64,000 nucleotides of DNA from Phycisphaerae bacterium (GTDB lineage Bacteria > Planctomycetota > Phycisphaerae > Phycisphaerales > SM1A02), in NCBI GenBank assembly GCA_016845245.1, contig JAERSY010000067.1:1-64000 (forward strand), read 5' to 3'. Every line of letters begins with the position of its first letter. The stretch's first letter is position 1. Below are positions 35,595-44,007 of the stretch, in pieces. The notes under the pieces are model-generated. The model had not been told where the DNA came from. It was given only the letters and a program-made list of their open reading frames with translations, and searched no databases. A program made the position numbers and the translations under genes.

Positions 35595-36478
35595 AAGACG
35601 CAACTGTATTTGCAAAAAAATTCAAAACATTCAAGAAGAAGTTGCCAACGGTCACAGTCATTGCAAATGACTATGGCGTGATCGGTGAAGTAATTTACTC
35701 TCACCTTGTCTGGAACGCATCAGAGAAAGACGCAACAGCAGCGTTTAAACGACTTGTTGCAGCATCGGTTGATTTAAATGATTTGCGTGTCAATATGATT
35801 GATGAATCAATTGAACGCATTGGTGTTGAATACCCCTTCGTTCGAGAAAGAGCGAGGCGGATGCATGCAGTGTTGAATGCAATCTATAACCGCGAGCACG
35901 GGATGCATGTTGAAAGTTTAGAAGGTGCAGGCAAGCGTGAGATTCGAGAGTATTTTGAAACGCTCAAAGGAGTTACGCCGTTCGTCTGTCACCGCGTGAT
36001 TTCAATTTGTTTCAACGTCGCCGCAGTTCCTGTTGATGAGCGAACGCTTGCAATCCTTAAGGTCAATAGCGTTGTTCATGAAACCACAACAATTGAAGAT
36101 GCAGCATCGTGGCTTGCTCGCCAAGTGAAAGCTGATGAGGTTGTTGATTTCCATGGCGGATTGCAATCGTGGGTAGAAACCCAGCCAACGCCTAAAGAAG
36201 AGCCCGAGCCGAAGAAGCCAGCTAAGAAAAAGACGGCTAAGAAAGCAAAGAAAAAAGCTGAGCCGAAAAAGAAAGTCGCTAAGAAAAAGAGTGCTTCTAA
36301 GAAAACAGTGACGAAGAAAAAAGTAGCGAAAAAGAAGGTCGCCAAAAAGGCGGTAAAGAAAACGGCTGCTAAAAAGAAAACTGCCAAGAAGACAGCAAAG
36401 AAGGTAGCGAAGAAAACCGCAAAGAAAACAGCAAAGAAAACCGCTAAGAAAAAGGCGACTAAGAAGAAAAAGAAATGA
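35591..36478 (+). CDS. HhH-GPD/endonuclease III-like protein with histone-H1-like Lys/Ala tail
   Basis: The first 195 residues show the layout of the endonuclease III helical fold: two helices, a segment LEGAGKREIREYFETLKGVTPFVCHRVISICFNVAAVPVDERTLAIL (in pieces) where the hairpin and catalytic aspartate would be, then VNSVVHETTTIEDAASWLARQV. The aspartate after PV is kept, but the catalytic lysine position is not obvious, and the four iron-sulfur cysteines are missing, so activity is doubtful. Residues about 200-295 are almost only Lys, Ala, Thr and Val, in PKKPAKKKTAKK-type repeats like histone H1 or bacterial Hc1 tails, which bind DNA or RNA non-specifically. It starts at GTG 35591, overlapping rbfA by 4 bases, and overlaps the TPR gene. 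Confidence 0.6.
   Translation: MKDATVFAKKFKTFKKKLPTVTVIANDYGVIGEVIYSHLVWNASEKDATAAFKRLVAASVDLNDLRVNMIDESIERIGVEYPFVRERARRMHAVLNAIYNREHGMHVESLEGAGKREIREYFETLKGVTPFVCHRVISICFNVAAVPVDERTLAILKVNSVVHETTTIEDAASWLARQVKADEVVDFHGGLQSWVETQPTPKEEPEPKKPAKKKTAKKAKKKAEPKKKVAKKKSASKKTVTKKKVAKKKVAKKAVKKTAAKKKTAKKTAKKVAKKTAKKTAKKTAKKKATKKKKK
36199..36475 (+). repeat. Low-complexity coding repeat (AAG/AAA-GCx units)
   Basis: The 3' third of the gene is an imperfect tandem of units coding K-K-x and A-K-K, dominated by AAG, AAA, GCT, GCA, GCG and ACT codons. Codon choice varies between copies, which suggests an old repeat kept by selection on the protein, not a recent slippage product. Confidence 0.7.
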
Positions 36479-37887
36479 ACTTAGGGCTTTGCGCATTCTT
36501 AACGATCATTGTCAGCGGGCCGCTGGAGGCGCAATCGCACGATGAGTTTCGGGAGATGTTGTCAACCGTCGCAGGGCAGCGACTTGAATCACCTGCTCAA
36601 TACACAGTCAAAGAATCTGCAAAGTCATACATTGAAGGGCGACATCTTGCTGCCCAAGATCAACATGGCGTCGCCATTGCACACTTTAGAAGGGCAGCAG
36701 AACTCCACCCCCAAGCATCAGCGCCGTGGATTGGAATGGCGATTTCACTTGCGGCAATGGGTAAGCAGCCAGCAGCAATGGCTGCGTGGCACGAAGTATT
36801 GCTACGCGATCCAAACAACAGTCAAGGCCTCTTGATTGTTGGGCTCGATGAAGCAAGACGTGACAATCATGAAGTTGCAGTGAAGCTCCTATCAAGAAGT
36901 TGGCTCGACCACGAAGTTTTACCAGAAGAATCCTTACTCAGATTTGCAGCACTTCGCTCAAGTGCACAACAGTTATCCCTAAATGAGTTAACTGATGAGA
37001 TGAATGCGTATGAGTCGACGCTTGTCGACAATGCGTTTGGTTCACTCGTTCAAAAAGGTGCTGGCGAAATGTGGCGCAGCGTCATTCAACAACTCGTTGA
37101 TGTGAATGCCTACGCAATTGCACTTGATTTAGCGAGACAAGGTGCATTGTCATCATCAAATCAACTCAAAGGGTTTTTGCTCACGGCATTGCCTGTGATT
37201 GAAGCCGCTGCACAGGGCGATGGTCAAGTGACCATAAAGACCTACAACGAGTCAATCGAATCTAATGGCTTGCCACTTGGACCAAAATGGTATGAGCCAG
37301 TGTCGCTCGCAGAGGGCTATTCGATGGCTGCGCAATCGATGTCGATGATTGGAAATCGAAAAGGCACGATAAACTTATACAAAGCTTCGATGTCGCTAGA
37401 TAGTGATGTTGCGCTTGTGCTAAACAACTTGGCTTGGGCGTTGTTAAACAGTGATGGACCAACCGACGAAGTCGGAAACTTAAGTTTAAAAGCGTTTGAG
37501 TTAGATTCAGAAGCGTCTTACATCCTTGATACGCTTGGTTGGTACTACTTCCAGCTCGGGGAAATCGAAGAAGCACTCGACTTTCTTGTTCGCGCGCTGC
37601 GAACTTCTACGCAACCGAGCCCTGAACTTTATGAACACATGGGTGACGCATACTGGCAATCAGGTCAACAAGAACCCGCCATTCGCGCGTGGAGCCATGG
37701 GCTTGCAATCATGCATTCAGACGGTTTTAAAAGAAACATCATTGAAGGATTCGCAACCTTAAACTATTCCGTTTGGGGCATCGCGGTTGCATCGCCTGAA
37801 AAATTGTATGATTTAGAAATGGGCGGCGTGTATGAGCGACTGACTGATAAGTTGTCAAAAGCACGGCAAACTCATTCGACTGAGTGA
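36475..37887 (+). CDS. Exported TPR-repeat protein
   Basis: A 470-residue protein with an apparent signal peptide (about 1-20, LCAFLTIIVSGPLEA) and tetratricopeptide repeats at about 60-135 (AIAHFRRAAELHPQASAPWIGMAISLAAMGKQPAAMAAWHEVLLRDPNN in pieces) and 290-420 (LVLNNLAWALLNSD, ILDTLGWYYFQLGEIEEALDFLVRAL, HMGDAYWQSGQQEPAIRAWSHGL). Such proteins are scaffolds for complexes in the periplasm or envelope. Its ATG overlaps the preceding stop (ATGA), so it is co-translated with the Lys-rich DNA-binding protein although the two would act in different compartments. Confidence 0.75.
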   Translation: MNLGLCAFLTIIVSGPLEAQSHDEFREMLSTVAGQRLESPAQYTVKESAKSYIEGRHLAAQDQHGVAIAHFRRAAELHPQASAPWIGMAISLAAMGKQPAAMAAWHEVLLRDPNNSQGLLIVGLDEARRDNHEVAVKLLSRSWLDHEVLPEESLLRFAALRSSAQQLSLNELTDEMNAYESTLVDNAFGSLVQKGAGEMWRSVIQQLVDVNAYAIALDLARQGALSSSNQLKGFLLTALPVIEAAAQGDGQVTIKTYNESIESNGLPLGPKWYEPVSLAEGYSMAAQSMSMIGNRKGTINLYKASMSLDSDVALVLNNLAWALLNSDGPTDEVGNLSLKAFELDSEASYILDTLGWYYFQLGEIEEALDFLVRALRTSTQPSPELYEHMGDAYWQSGQQEPAIRAWSHGLAIMHSDGFKRNIIEGFATLNYSVWGIAVASPEKLYDLEMGGVYERLTDKLSKARQTHSTE

Positions 37888-37910
37888 ATTAAGAAACGGA
37901 GCACCTCATC

Positions 37911-38654
37911 ATGGCTGGCCATAGTAAATGGGCAAACATCAAACATCGCAAGGCACGACAAGACGCAGTCAAAGGTAAGGCGTGGTCGAAGTGCAGCCGC
38001 GCAATCATGGTTGCAGTGAAAAATGGGGGACCAGATCCTGAAACAAATCTCACGCTTCGGTATGCCATTGAAGACGCGAAGTCTGTCAACATGGCGAAAG
38101 ACACCATTGAAAAAGCCATCAAAAAAGCAAGCGGGGAAGGGAACGATGGCGTGACCTACGAAGAGATTCGTTACGAGGGCTATGGCCCAGCAGGCGTCGC
38201 AATCATCGTTGATGTCTTAACCGACAACGTGAATCGAACGGCACCTGAAATGCGCAAGCTCTTCGAAAAGGGCAACGGCAACCTAGCGAAACCGGGCGCA
38301 GTTGCATTCGGATTTTCGAGTTCGGGCATCATTTTGATTGAAAACGAACACACAACTGAGGATGACCTCATGGAAATTGCACTTGATGCAGGCGCAAATG
38401 ACATTGCATCAAGTGAAGGCGGATTTGAAGTCACGTGTGACCCCACAGATTTTCTAGCAGTGAAACAAGCAATTGAAAGTGCAGGGATTGCAATGGTCTC
38501 ATCTGAAGTCACGATGGTGCCTTCGACAACTGTCGATTGTGATGTTGATACGGGCGGAAAAGTGTTGCGACTCATTGAATCGCTTGAAGATCATGATGAT
38601 GTTCAGAAGGTCTATTCAAACGCTGAGATTCCTGAAGAGGCAATGGAAGCATGA
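37911..38654 (+). CDS. YebC/PmpR-family translational/transcriptional regulator
   Basis: A 247-residue protein with the invariant family start MAGHSKWANIKHRKARQDAVKGKAWSK (in pieces), then YEGYGPAGVAIIVDVLTDNVNRTAPEMRK (in pieces) and the LAKPGAVAFGFSSSGII segment. YebC proteins were first described as DNA-binding regulators; recent work on the family points to helping ribosomes through proline-rich stretches. The ribosome binding site is ACGGAGCAC. The stop overlaps the next lipoprotein gene (ATGA). Confidence 0.92.
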   Translation: MAGHSKWANIKHRKARQDAVKGKAWSKCSRAIMVAVKNGGPDPETNLTLRYAIEDAKSVNMAKDTIEKAIKKASGEGNDGVTYEEIRYEGYGPAGVAIIVDVLTDNVNRTAPEMRKLFEKGNGNLAKPGAVAFGFSSSGIILIENEHTTEDDLMEIALDAGANDIASSEGGFEVTCDPTDFLAVKQAIESAGIAMVSSEVTMVPSTTVDCDVDTGGKVLRLIESLEDHDDVQKVYSNAEIPEEAMEA

Positions 38655-39070
38655 GAACGCTTTGCTTGTTGCTGGCATGTTTACTGTTAAGTGGTTGTAG
38701 CACGCCCACTCGAACGTGGGACGGTCATGCGCCTGATGAAGTCTGGACAGCAATGATTGCGGTTGCACAAGCACCAGAGTATGAATCAGATAATCCTCGA
38801 AAGAGGTGGCACGTGTTTGAAAATGATGTCGTTGTGAACAATGAAACTGGTGAGATTCAGATTCATAGAATGTTACGCCGTTCAATAAAGTTGCCGATGC
38901 AGCCAGTTCAGCGTGATGACCGATCCATGATTTTCCAAATCTCACTCAAAAACGAAATCCCACCAACAACAGAGTTCAAAGAACTCAGTACTCAACTGGT
39001 GCCTGTCAGAACCCTTGATGAAGCAGAGCGCTACTTCAATCAAGTCCATGAACTTTTAAACATGGAATAA
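38651..39070 (+). CDS. Small lipoprotein of unknown function
   Basis: A 139-residue protein with a classical lipobox, LLLSGC, lipidated cysteine at 16. The mature part starts with a short STPTRTWDG linker and has beta-rich segments (RWHVFENDVVVNNETGEIQIHRML in pieces) and a C-terminal helix (DEAERYFNQVHELL). No known domain is recognised. It is coupled to yebC by a 4-base overlap, which is unusual for an envelope protein, and is followed by a bidirectional terminator. Confidence 0.7.
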   Translation: MRTLCLLLACLLLSGCSTPTRTWDGHAPDEVWTAMIAVAQAPEYESDNPRKRWHVFENDVVVNNETGEIQIHRMLRRSIKLPMQPVQRDDRSMIFQISLKNEIPPTTEFKELSTQLVPVRTLDEAERYFNQVHELLNME

Positions 39071-39088
39071 CCTTACATATGCATTAAA

Positions 39089-39112
39089 AAAGGGCGCTCA
39101 AGAGCGTCCTTT
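39089..39112. terminator. Bidirectional intrinsic terminator
   Basis: Arms AAAGGGCGCTC and GAGCGTCCTTT around a two-base loop (one G-T pair), flanked by A-runs on the left and TTTG on the right. It ends the yebC-lipoprotein transcript on the plus strand and the xer recombinase transcript, whose stop is at 39128, on the minus strand. Confidence 0.75.
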
Positions 39113-39127
39113 GTTAGGTCGTGTTTC

Positions 39128-40141
39128 TTAACTCGCTTCAGCGCGAGGATGCGCATCATCGTACGATTCTCGCATTCGCTTTGTTGTCAGGTGCGTGTAG
39201 ACCTGTGTTGTTGAAAGCGATTGATGCCCGAGCAATTCTTGTACGCTCCTAAGATCCGCACCATTGTCAAGAAGATGCGTTGCAAAACTATGTCGCAGCG
39301 TGTGCGGGCTGATTGATGGATCAAGCCCAACTTGCTCGAGGTACTTGCTAACTTTTCTGCGTACTGAACGAGTCGAGAGTCTCGTGTTGTGTTTGTTGAT
39401 GAAGAGCGGGTCTTCGCTGTCGTTTGGAATATTGTTCACACGAAGTGTGTCGGTGTAGTGCGACAGGGCAGTCATCGCGTGCGTGCCGAGTGGAACGATG
39501 CGTTCCTTTCGTCCTTTGCCGCGAATGATGATTGCATGACCTGTTTCATCAATATCACCAAAGTTGATGCCGACAAGTTCGCTCACACGAATGCCTGTTG
39601 AGTAAAGCGTTTCTAAGATTGCTCGGTCTCTAGACCCCAGTAGCGTTTTGTCGTTTGGTGCTGAGAGAAGTTTTTCAACTTGTTCAACGTCAATTGCTTT
39701 TGGAAGTCGTTTTTTCTGTCTTGGCGTACGAATGAGCGTCATCGGATTTGTTTCAATCACGCCGTTTCGTTCGAGCCATTTGTAAAAACTTCTTAGGGTT
39801 GCAATTTTTCGAGCCATCGTAGCAGGGGAGTAACTTGACTCTGCGAGATACGCCAAGAAGCTTCTGAGATACTCAGTGTCAGCGTTGACGAGATGTTCTG
39901 TGATTGTTTCTGGTCCAACATGACCAGCAATCTCTTTTTCGCCTTGAGCAAATCGTTGCCACGCTGAAGTTTCAGACGGAATATCAAGCGTTAGGTTTTG
40001 TTCTTCAGTAATCCATACGAGATATTGCCGAAGGTCGACGCCGTAGCAACGACCCGTGTATGCGCTAAACGCTCGCTCTTCAAGGAGATACTCAAGGAAG
40101 GTTGTGATGATTGGTACGTTCTGTTCTATGTTTTTATGCAT
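39128..40141 (-). CDS. xerC: Tyrosine recombinase, XerC/XerD family
   Basis: Site-specific recombinase that resolves chromosome dimers at dif. The 337-residue protein has the N-terminal SAM-like core-binding domain (FLEYLLEERAFSAYT near 14-28, ATLRSFYKWLERNG) and the catalytic domain with R in LYSTGIRVSEL, K in RGKGRKERIVPLG, H280-x-x-R283 in HTLRHSF, H306 in LLGHQS and nucleophile Y315 in TTQVYTHL. All six catalytic positions are present. The N-terminal domain is longer than in E. coli XerC because of an insertion near residues 55-80. XerC and XerD cannot be told apart here. The small gene at 40159 is 17 bases upstream. Confidence 0.88.
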   Translation of the reverse strand: MHKNIEQNVPIITTFLEYLLEERAFSAYTGRCYGVDLRQYLVWITEEQNLTLDIPSETSAWQRFAQGEKEIAGHVGPETITEHLVNADTEYLRSFLAYLAESSYSPATMARKIATLRSFYKWLERNGVIETNPMTLIRTPRQKKRLPKAIDVEQVEKLLSAPNDKTLLGSRDRAILETLYSTGIRVSELVGINFGDIDETGHAIIIRGKGRKERIVPLGTHAMTALSHYTDTLRVNNIPNDSEDPLFINKHNTRLSTRSVRRKVSKYLEQVGLDPSISPHTLRHSFATHLLDNGADLRSVQELLGHQSLSTTQVYTHLTTKRMRESYDDAHPRAEAS

Positions 40142-40158
40142 TGCTTATTCCACTGTGC

Positions 40159-40383
40159 TCATGCGGCTTTTGTTGACATTTTTGACATCTCATGACAAAC
40201 CATTGCAGCGTCAAACCAATCAAAATCGGTATCAACTGATTGTGCAATTTCAGTAATGACTTGCACAGTCCCCAGTTCTTCGCCATCATTCCATTCAAAC
40301 CGCCATTGATGCTCGCCCTTGACGAATACAACACGGTGTGGCTTGGCTTCTTGTTTGTCTGACATAGGAGAGTTCTCGGTCAT
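40159..40383 (-). CDS. Small hypothetical protein upstream of xer gene
   Basis: A 74-residue product from the ATG at 40383 (an alternative ATG at 40365 is in frame; AGG lies nine bases before the first). The core KPHRVVFVKGEHQWRFEWNDGEE and DFDWFDAAMVCHEM has a compact alpha/beta look with several Trp and Phe. No motif is recognised and there is no signal peptide. Co-direction with, and 17-base spacing to, the recombinase gene suggest co-transcription. Confidence 0.5.
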   Translation of the reverse strand: MTENSPMSDKQEAKPHRVVFVKGEHQWRFEWNDGEELGTVQVITEIAQSVDTDFDWFDAAMVCHEMSKMSTKAA

Positions 40384-40755
40384 TAAATAACGCCTATTGA
40401 ATAAATTTCGCACTTTTTGTTTAAATATCGGTCTATCGTTTGGTCTAAAAATTGAATCGTGCATTCGTCATGTATACAACAGCAACAACGCTGCTTTAGT
40501 CGCGTGTCGTTCAACTCGTCGTCCACTGAGTCGACCGCTTATGGTTGGCGTGGGAATCATTGGGTTCCACCCAATGTGTTATCTCGATACCTTCCTTATC
40601 GGACGAATTCAGGGATTGGCTTGAACGAGCCATCGACAATCAGAAAATCGCCCATAGGGTCAAAACTTTTCAACAATTGCTCCCGATAACTTGCCCTTTC
40701 TTTTGAACAATACCCTTCAAGGCGCTCTCAGATTGGGTAGAATGTGTCGTTTCTC
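40384..40755. other. 372-base intergenic region before tRNA-Lys
   Basis: No convincing gene. It contains a perfect hairpin CATTGGGT-TCC-ACCCAATG (40558-40576) without a T-run, a weaker one TGGCT/AGCCA near 40616-40632, and the tRNA promoter at its right end. A short RNA in this space cannot be excluded, but nothing in the sequence identifies one. Confidence 0.5.
40716..40743 (+). promoter_or_regulatory. Promoter of tRNA-Lys and the SNF2/SWIM genes
   Basis: TTCAAG (40716-40721) and TAGAAT (40738-40743) are spaced 16 bases; the predicted transcription start near 40750 is about 6 bases before the mature tRNA 5' end. The -10 is good and the -35 is moderate. Confidence 0.5.
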
Positions 40756-40828
40756 GGTCGCGTAGCTCAGTTGGCAGAGCACCTGACTTTTAATCAGGCG
40801 GTCTTGGGTTCGAGTCCCAACGCGATCA
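40756..40828 (+). tRNA. tRNA-Lys (anticodon UUU)
   Basis: A 73-base cloverleaf: acceptor GGTCGCG with CGCGATC (one G-U), D-arm GCTC-AGTTGGCA-GAGC, anticodon arm CCTGA-CTTTTAA-TCAGG with anticodon TTT at 40789-40791, and T-arm TTGGG-TTCGAGT-CCCAA. The discriminator is A and CCA is not encoded. The helicase gene starts 20 bases after its 3' end, so it is likely the first element of a mixed tRNA-mRNA transcript. Confidence 0.96.
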
Positions 40829-40848
40829 TTCATGTACACGGAGGTTCA

Positions 40849-43800
40849 ATGTTCGTAATTCATGCCAACTGGACGGCTGGCAATCTTCATGTGTGGGGTG
40901 AATCTCTTGAGACCTTTTCAGGATTAACGACAAGGGGCAGTGAAGAGACAACGAACGGTCAAGCGGTCGCAGTTGCTAAGGAATTGGAACTCCATCCCTT
41001 TGCGCTTGATGGTTTACAACTTCTAGAGTCGTTGAAATCAGCAGGCATCAATTGTGACGCTGAAACGTCGTCATTCAATCTCAGTTTGCCGCACGACTTA
41101 CTTGGTCCTTGGCCAAGCGACCGCCTTGTCAGTATTGTCGGAGATTACGAACCAAAAACAGACCCTCATCTTGGGGAGTTTAAGGTTCCGAGTTTAAAAG
41201 TTTCGCCAGCTGTGGCAACTCGGCTTCTTGAACAACTCATCAACCATGAGAATGACGAACTTTTTGAGTGCGGTTCATCAGTTCGGTTCTGGACGAGCGC
41301 ATCTCGATTATCTAGAGATTTGCTTATCGACCAACGATTCGTCCCAACACTCATGCAAGTTGACCGGAAACATCTTTCTGCAAAGTGGACGCCATGGCTC
41401 CATGACGAAGAAGTTGTGAACAGGTTTGGCTTATTGCTTCAATCAATGCCGCCGATTGCAAGAGCTACTGATGTCAATGGAAGAGCACTCCTTGAAGCAG
41501 CAGTGGAAGACATGGCAGACGGTCTTGTACGAGAAATCTTAATCAGTGATGACTTTATTGATGCAGTTGAAGATTGGGATGAAACCAGCGATGCACATGT
41601 TGCATGGTTAGGGGCACTTCTAGCATCACAGTATGACGTTGCAGGAAAGCCAGACCGATTGCTTGGCATCTTCACTGACGCGCGTAGGTGGCTTGGCCGC
41701 CTCTATGACATCGGTGATGACCTCTCATGGCGCCTCATGCTTGATTTGCATGAGCCCGAAGAGGACAACGTGTGGAAACTCAATTTTGGTTTGCGCTCAG
41801 CAGAAGATGCAACACGTGAAGTGACAGCTGAAGATGTGTGGAATGGCACGGTTGGTGATGGGGGACAGGGTGACCATTTGCCTGATTTGATTCTCACGGA
41901 AATTGACAGGGCATCAACGCTCTATCCAAAACTAGAGAAAGCGCTTGCTGAGCAAGCACCGACCCACATCGAACTTTCAAGTGCAGAAGCGCACTTGTTC
42001 CTTGTTGAATACATGCCACTTCTTGAAGAGTCGGGCTTTATTGTGAACGCGCCTTCGTGGTGGGGCAGTGAGCAAAGCACTCTTTCAGCGACGTTGCACA
42101 TTGATTCCCCTTCGCTTGAGTCAGTACTCAGTGAACGGCCGGAGGGAAACATTTCATCCTCAGCAATGCTTGGGCTGAATGCCATTGTTGAATGTCAATG
42201 GAAAGTTTCAATTGGTGGACACCTTCTCACTCGAGAAGAGTTTGAGGAGTTGTTGAAACAAAAACAACCACTTGTCAAAGTGAATGGACAATGGGTACAC
42301 CTTCAAAAGGGCGCAATCGAAGAAGCGAAGAAGTTGTTTGCTGATGGTGATGTCACCAACATGCAACTTGTCGAAGCCCTTCGACTCGCACAAGGTGATG
42401 GTGACTCGCTTAAGACGCTCACCATTGGCGGCATGACTGCAACTGGCTGGGTGAAGGAGCTTATTGAGTCAACCACTGACAGCGAATCGCTTCCTGATAT
42501 TGCGCAGCCACCTAACTTTGAGGGGCAACTCCGTCCATATCAGTTAACGGGTCTTCGCTGGCTCGCGTTCCTCTCGAAGTTCGGCATTGGTTCATGTTTA
42601 GCAGACGACATGGGTCTGGGTAAAACAATCCAGCTTATTGCACTGATGCAACATGAGCGACTCGAAACACCACACGTCATTGGACCGACGCTACTTGTAG
42701 TGCCGACATCGGTGGTTGGCAACTGGGTCAGAGAGATTGACAAATTCGCTCCAGAGTTAACCGTTCACGTACATCATGGCGCAGAGCGTCCTCTTGGAGA
42801 TGAGTTTGCTGCAATTGTTGCAGAAACAGATGTTGTCATCACGACGTACGGCCTTGTTCACCGAGATCGTGAAACGCTAAACAAAGTGTCGTGGTACCGA
42901 GTTGCACTCGATGAAGCGCAGTACATCAAGAACCCCCCAACGAAACAAGCGCAAGCAATTCGGGCATTGCAGGCGTGGCACCGCGTTGCACTTACCGGTA
43001 CGCCAGTTGAGAACCGGCTTGTTGAGTTGTGGTCAATCATGGAGTTCCTAAACCCCGGTTACCTTGGGCCTGCAGCAACATTTAAGCGAACGGTGGCAAG
43101 ACCGATTGAGCAGCGACGAGACCCTCGTAAGACAGAGCAACTTCGAAACATGATTCAACCATTTGTGTTGCGTCGATTGAAGACAGATGCAACCGTAATC
43201 GATGACTTGCCCGATTGCGTTCAAACGAAAGAGTATGCAAACCTGACAAAAGAACAAGCAGGTATGTATGAACAAGTTGTGAACAGAATGATGAGTGAGG
43301 TTGAACGCTCTGAAGGTATCCAGCGTCGCGGGCTTGTCCTTTCGACACTTGTAAAACTCAAACAGATTTGTAACCACCCAGCGCACTACACTCAAGCAGG
43401 TCACCAAGATGGCATTTCTCAAAAAGATTCGGGTGCACTTGGCCTGCAGTCATCACGTTCAGGCAAAGCATCTCGGTTGATGTCACTGCTTGAAGAAGTC
43501 ATTGCAACTGGCGAAAAAGCACTCGTTTTCACGCAGTTCAGAGAAATGGGACGCTTGCTTTCAGCAATGATTCAGCATGACCTTGACTGCGAAACGCTGT
43601 TCTTACATGGTGGCACGCCGCCGAAACGAAGGCAGCAGTTTATTGACCGCTTCCAATCCGATGAGGGCAATGTCCCCGTCTTTATTCTGTCACTCAAGGC
43701 AGGTGGTGTTGGTCTCAACTTGACGGCTGCAAACCATGTGTTTCACTTTGACAGATGGTGGAATCCTGCGATTGAAAATCAAGCAACAGACAGGGCGTTT

Positions 43801-44007
43801 AGAATTGGACAACAACGAACGGTCCAAGTGCATAAATTTGTATGCACAGGAACACTTGAAGAACGCATCGACCAAATGATTGAACAAAAAATGGAGCTCG
43901 CGGAGAACATTGTTGGTTCAGGCGAGAACTGGATTTCAGACTTATCAGTAGGACAACTGCGTGAGATGCTCGTACTCAGAGAGTCTGCAATGGAGAGTGA
44001 TGCATGA
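40849..44007 (+). CDS. SNF2-family helicase/ATPase
   Basis: Swi2/Snf2-type DNA translocase of 1052 residues. The ATG at 40849 is used because GGAGG lies five bases upstream; an open frame reaching back through the tRNA is not coding. The first 480 residues form the bacterial SNF2-associated N-terminal region, without catalytic motifs. The ATPase core follows: LADDMGLGKTIQLIAL with its lysine near residue 592, DEAQ at about 688, LTGTPVENRL, then the helicase C-terminal lobe with LVFTQFREMGRLL, LHGGTPPKRRQ, LSLKAGGVGLNLTAANHVFHFDRWWNPA and QATDRAFRIGQ. It overlaps the SWIM gene by ATGA. Bacterial members act in transcription recycling or DNA repair; the exact job is unknown. Confidence 0.93.
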   Translation: MFVIHANWTAGNLHVWGESLETFSGLTTRGSEETTNGQAVAVAKELELHPFALDGLQLLESLKSAGINCDAETSSFNLSLPHDLLGPWPSDRLVSIVGDYEPKTDPHLGEFKVPSLKVSPAVATRLLEQLINHENDELFECGSSVRFWTSASRLSRDLLIDQRFVPTLMQVDRKHLSAKWTPWLHDEEVVNRFGLLLQSMPPIARATDVNGRALLEAAVEDMADGLVREILISDDFIDAVEDWDETSDAHVAWLGALLASQYDVAGKPDRLLGIFTDARRWLGRLYDIGDDLSWRLMLDLHEPEEDNVWKLNFGLRSAEDATREVTAEDVWNGTVGDGGQGDHLPDLILTEIDRASTLYPKLEKALAEQAPTHIELSSAEAHLFLVEYMPLLEESGFIVNAPSWWGSEQSTLSATLHIDSPSLESVLSERPEGNISSSAMLGLNAIVECQWKVSIGGHLLTREEFEELLKQKQPLVKVNGQWVHLQKGAIEEAKKLFADGDVTNMQLVEALRLAQGDGDSLKTLTIGGMTATGWVKELIESTTDSESLPDIAQPPNFEGQLRPYQLTGLRWLAFLSKFGIGSCLADDMGLGKTIQLIALMQHERLETPHVIGPTLLVVPTSVVGNWVREIDKFAPELTVHVHHGAERPLGDEFAAIVAETDVVITTYGLVHRDRETLNKVSWYRVALDEAQYIKNPPTKQAQAIRALQAWHRVALTGTPVENRLVELWSIMEFLNPGYLGPAATFKRTVARPIEQRRDPRKTEQLRNMIQPFVLRRLKTDATVIDDLPDCVQTKEYANLTKEQAGMYEQVVNRMMSEVERSEGIQRRGLVLSTLVKLKQICNHPAHYTQAGHQDGISQKDSGALGLQSSRSGKASRLMSLLEEVIATGEKALVFTQFREMGRLLSAMIQHDLDCETLFLHGGTPPKRRQQFIDRFQSDEGNVPVFILSLKAGGVGLNLTAANHVFHFDRWWNPAIENQATDRAFRIGQQRTVQVHKFVCTGTLEERIDQMIEQKMELAENIVGSGENWISDLSVGQLREMLVLRESAMESDA

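Noticed and set aside
36199-36475. CRISPR-like or minisatellite repeat
   Set aside because: Units are short, imperfect, in frame and without spacers; they encode the Lys/Ala tail.
36002-36496. Two long antisense open frames over the Lys/Ala tail region, Leu/Phe-rich and looking like membrane proteins
   Set aside because: They are the complement of AAG/AAA-rich repeats (TTC/CTT codons), with no start signals; the sense frame is coupled to rbfA and the TPR gene.
40558-40576. Perfect 8-bp hairpin as an intrinsic terminator for a small RNA
   Set aside because: No T-run follows on either strand and no promoter-like element fits a transcript ending there.
40744-40848. A long open frame reaching through tRNA-Lys into the SNF2 gene, implying an N-terminally extended helicase
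   Set aside because: The extension translates the tRNA itself. GGAGG five bases before ATG 40849 gives a normal start, and the family N-terminus begins there.
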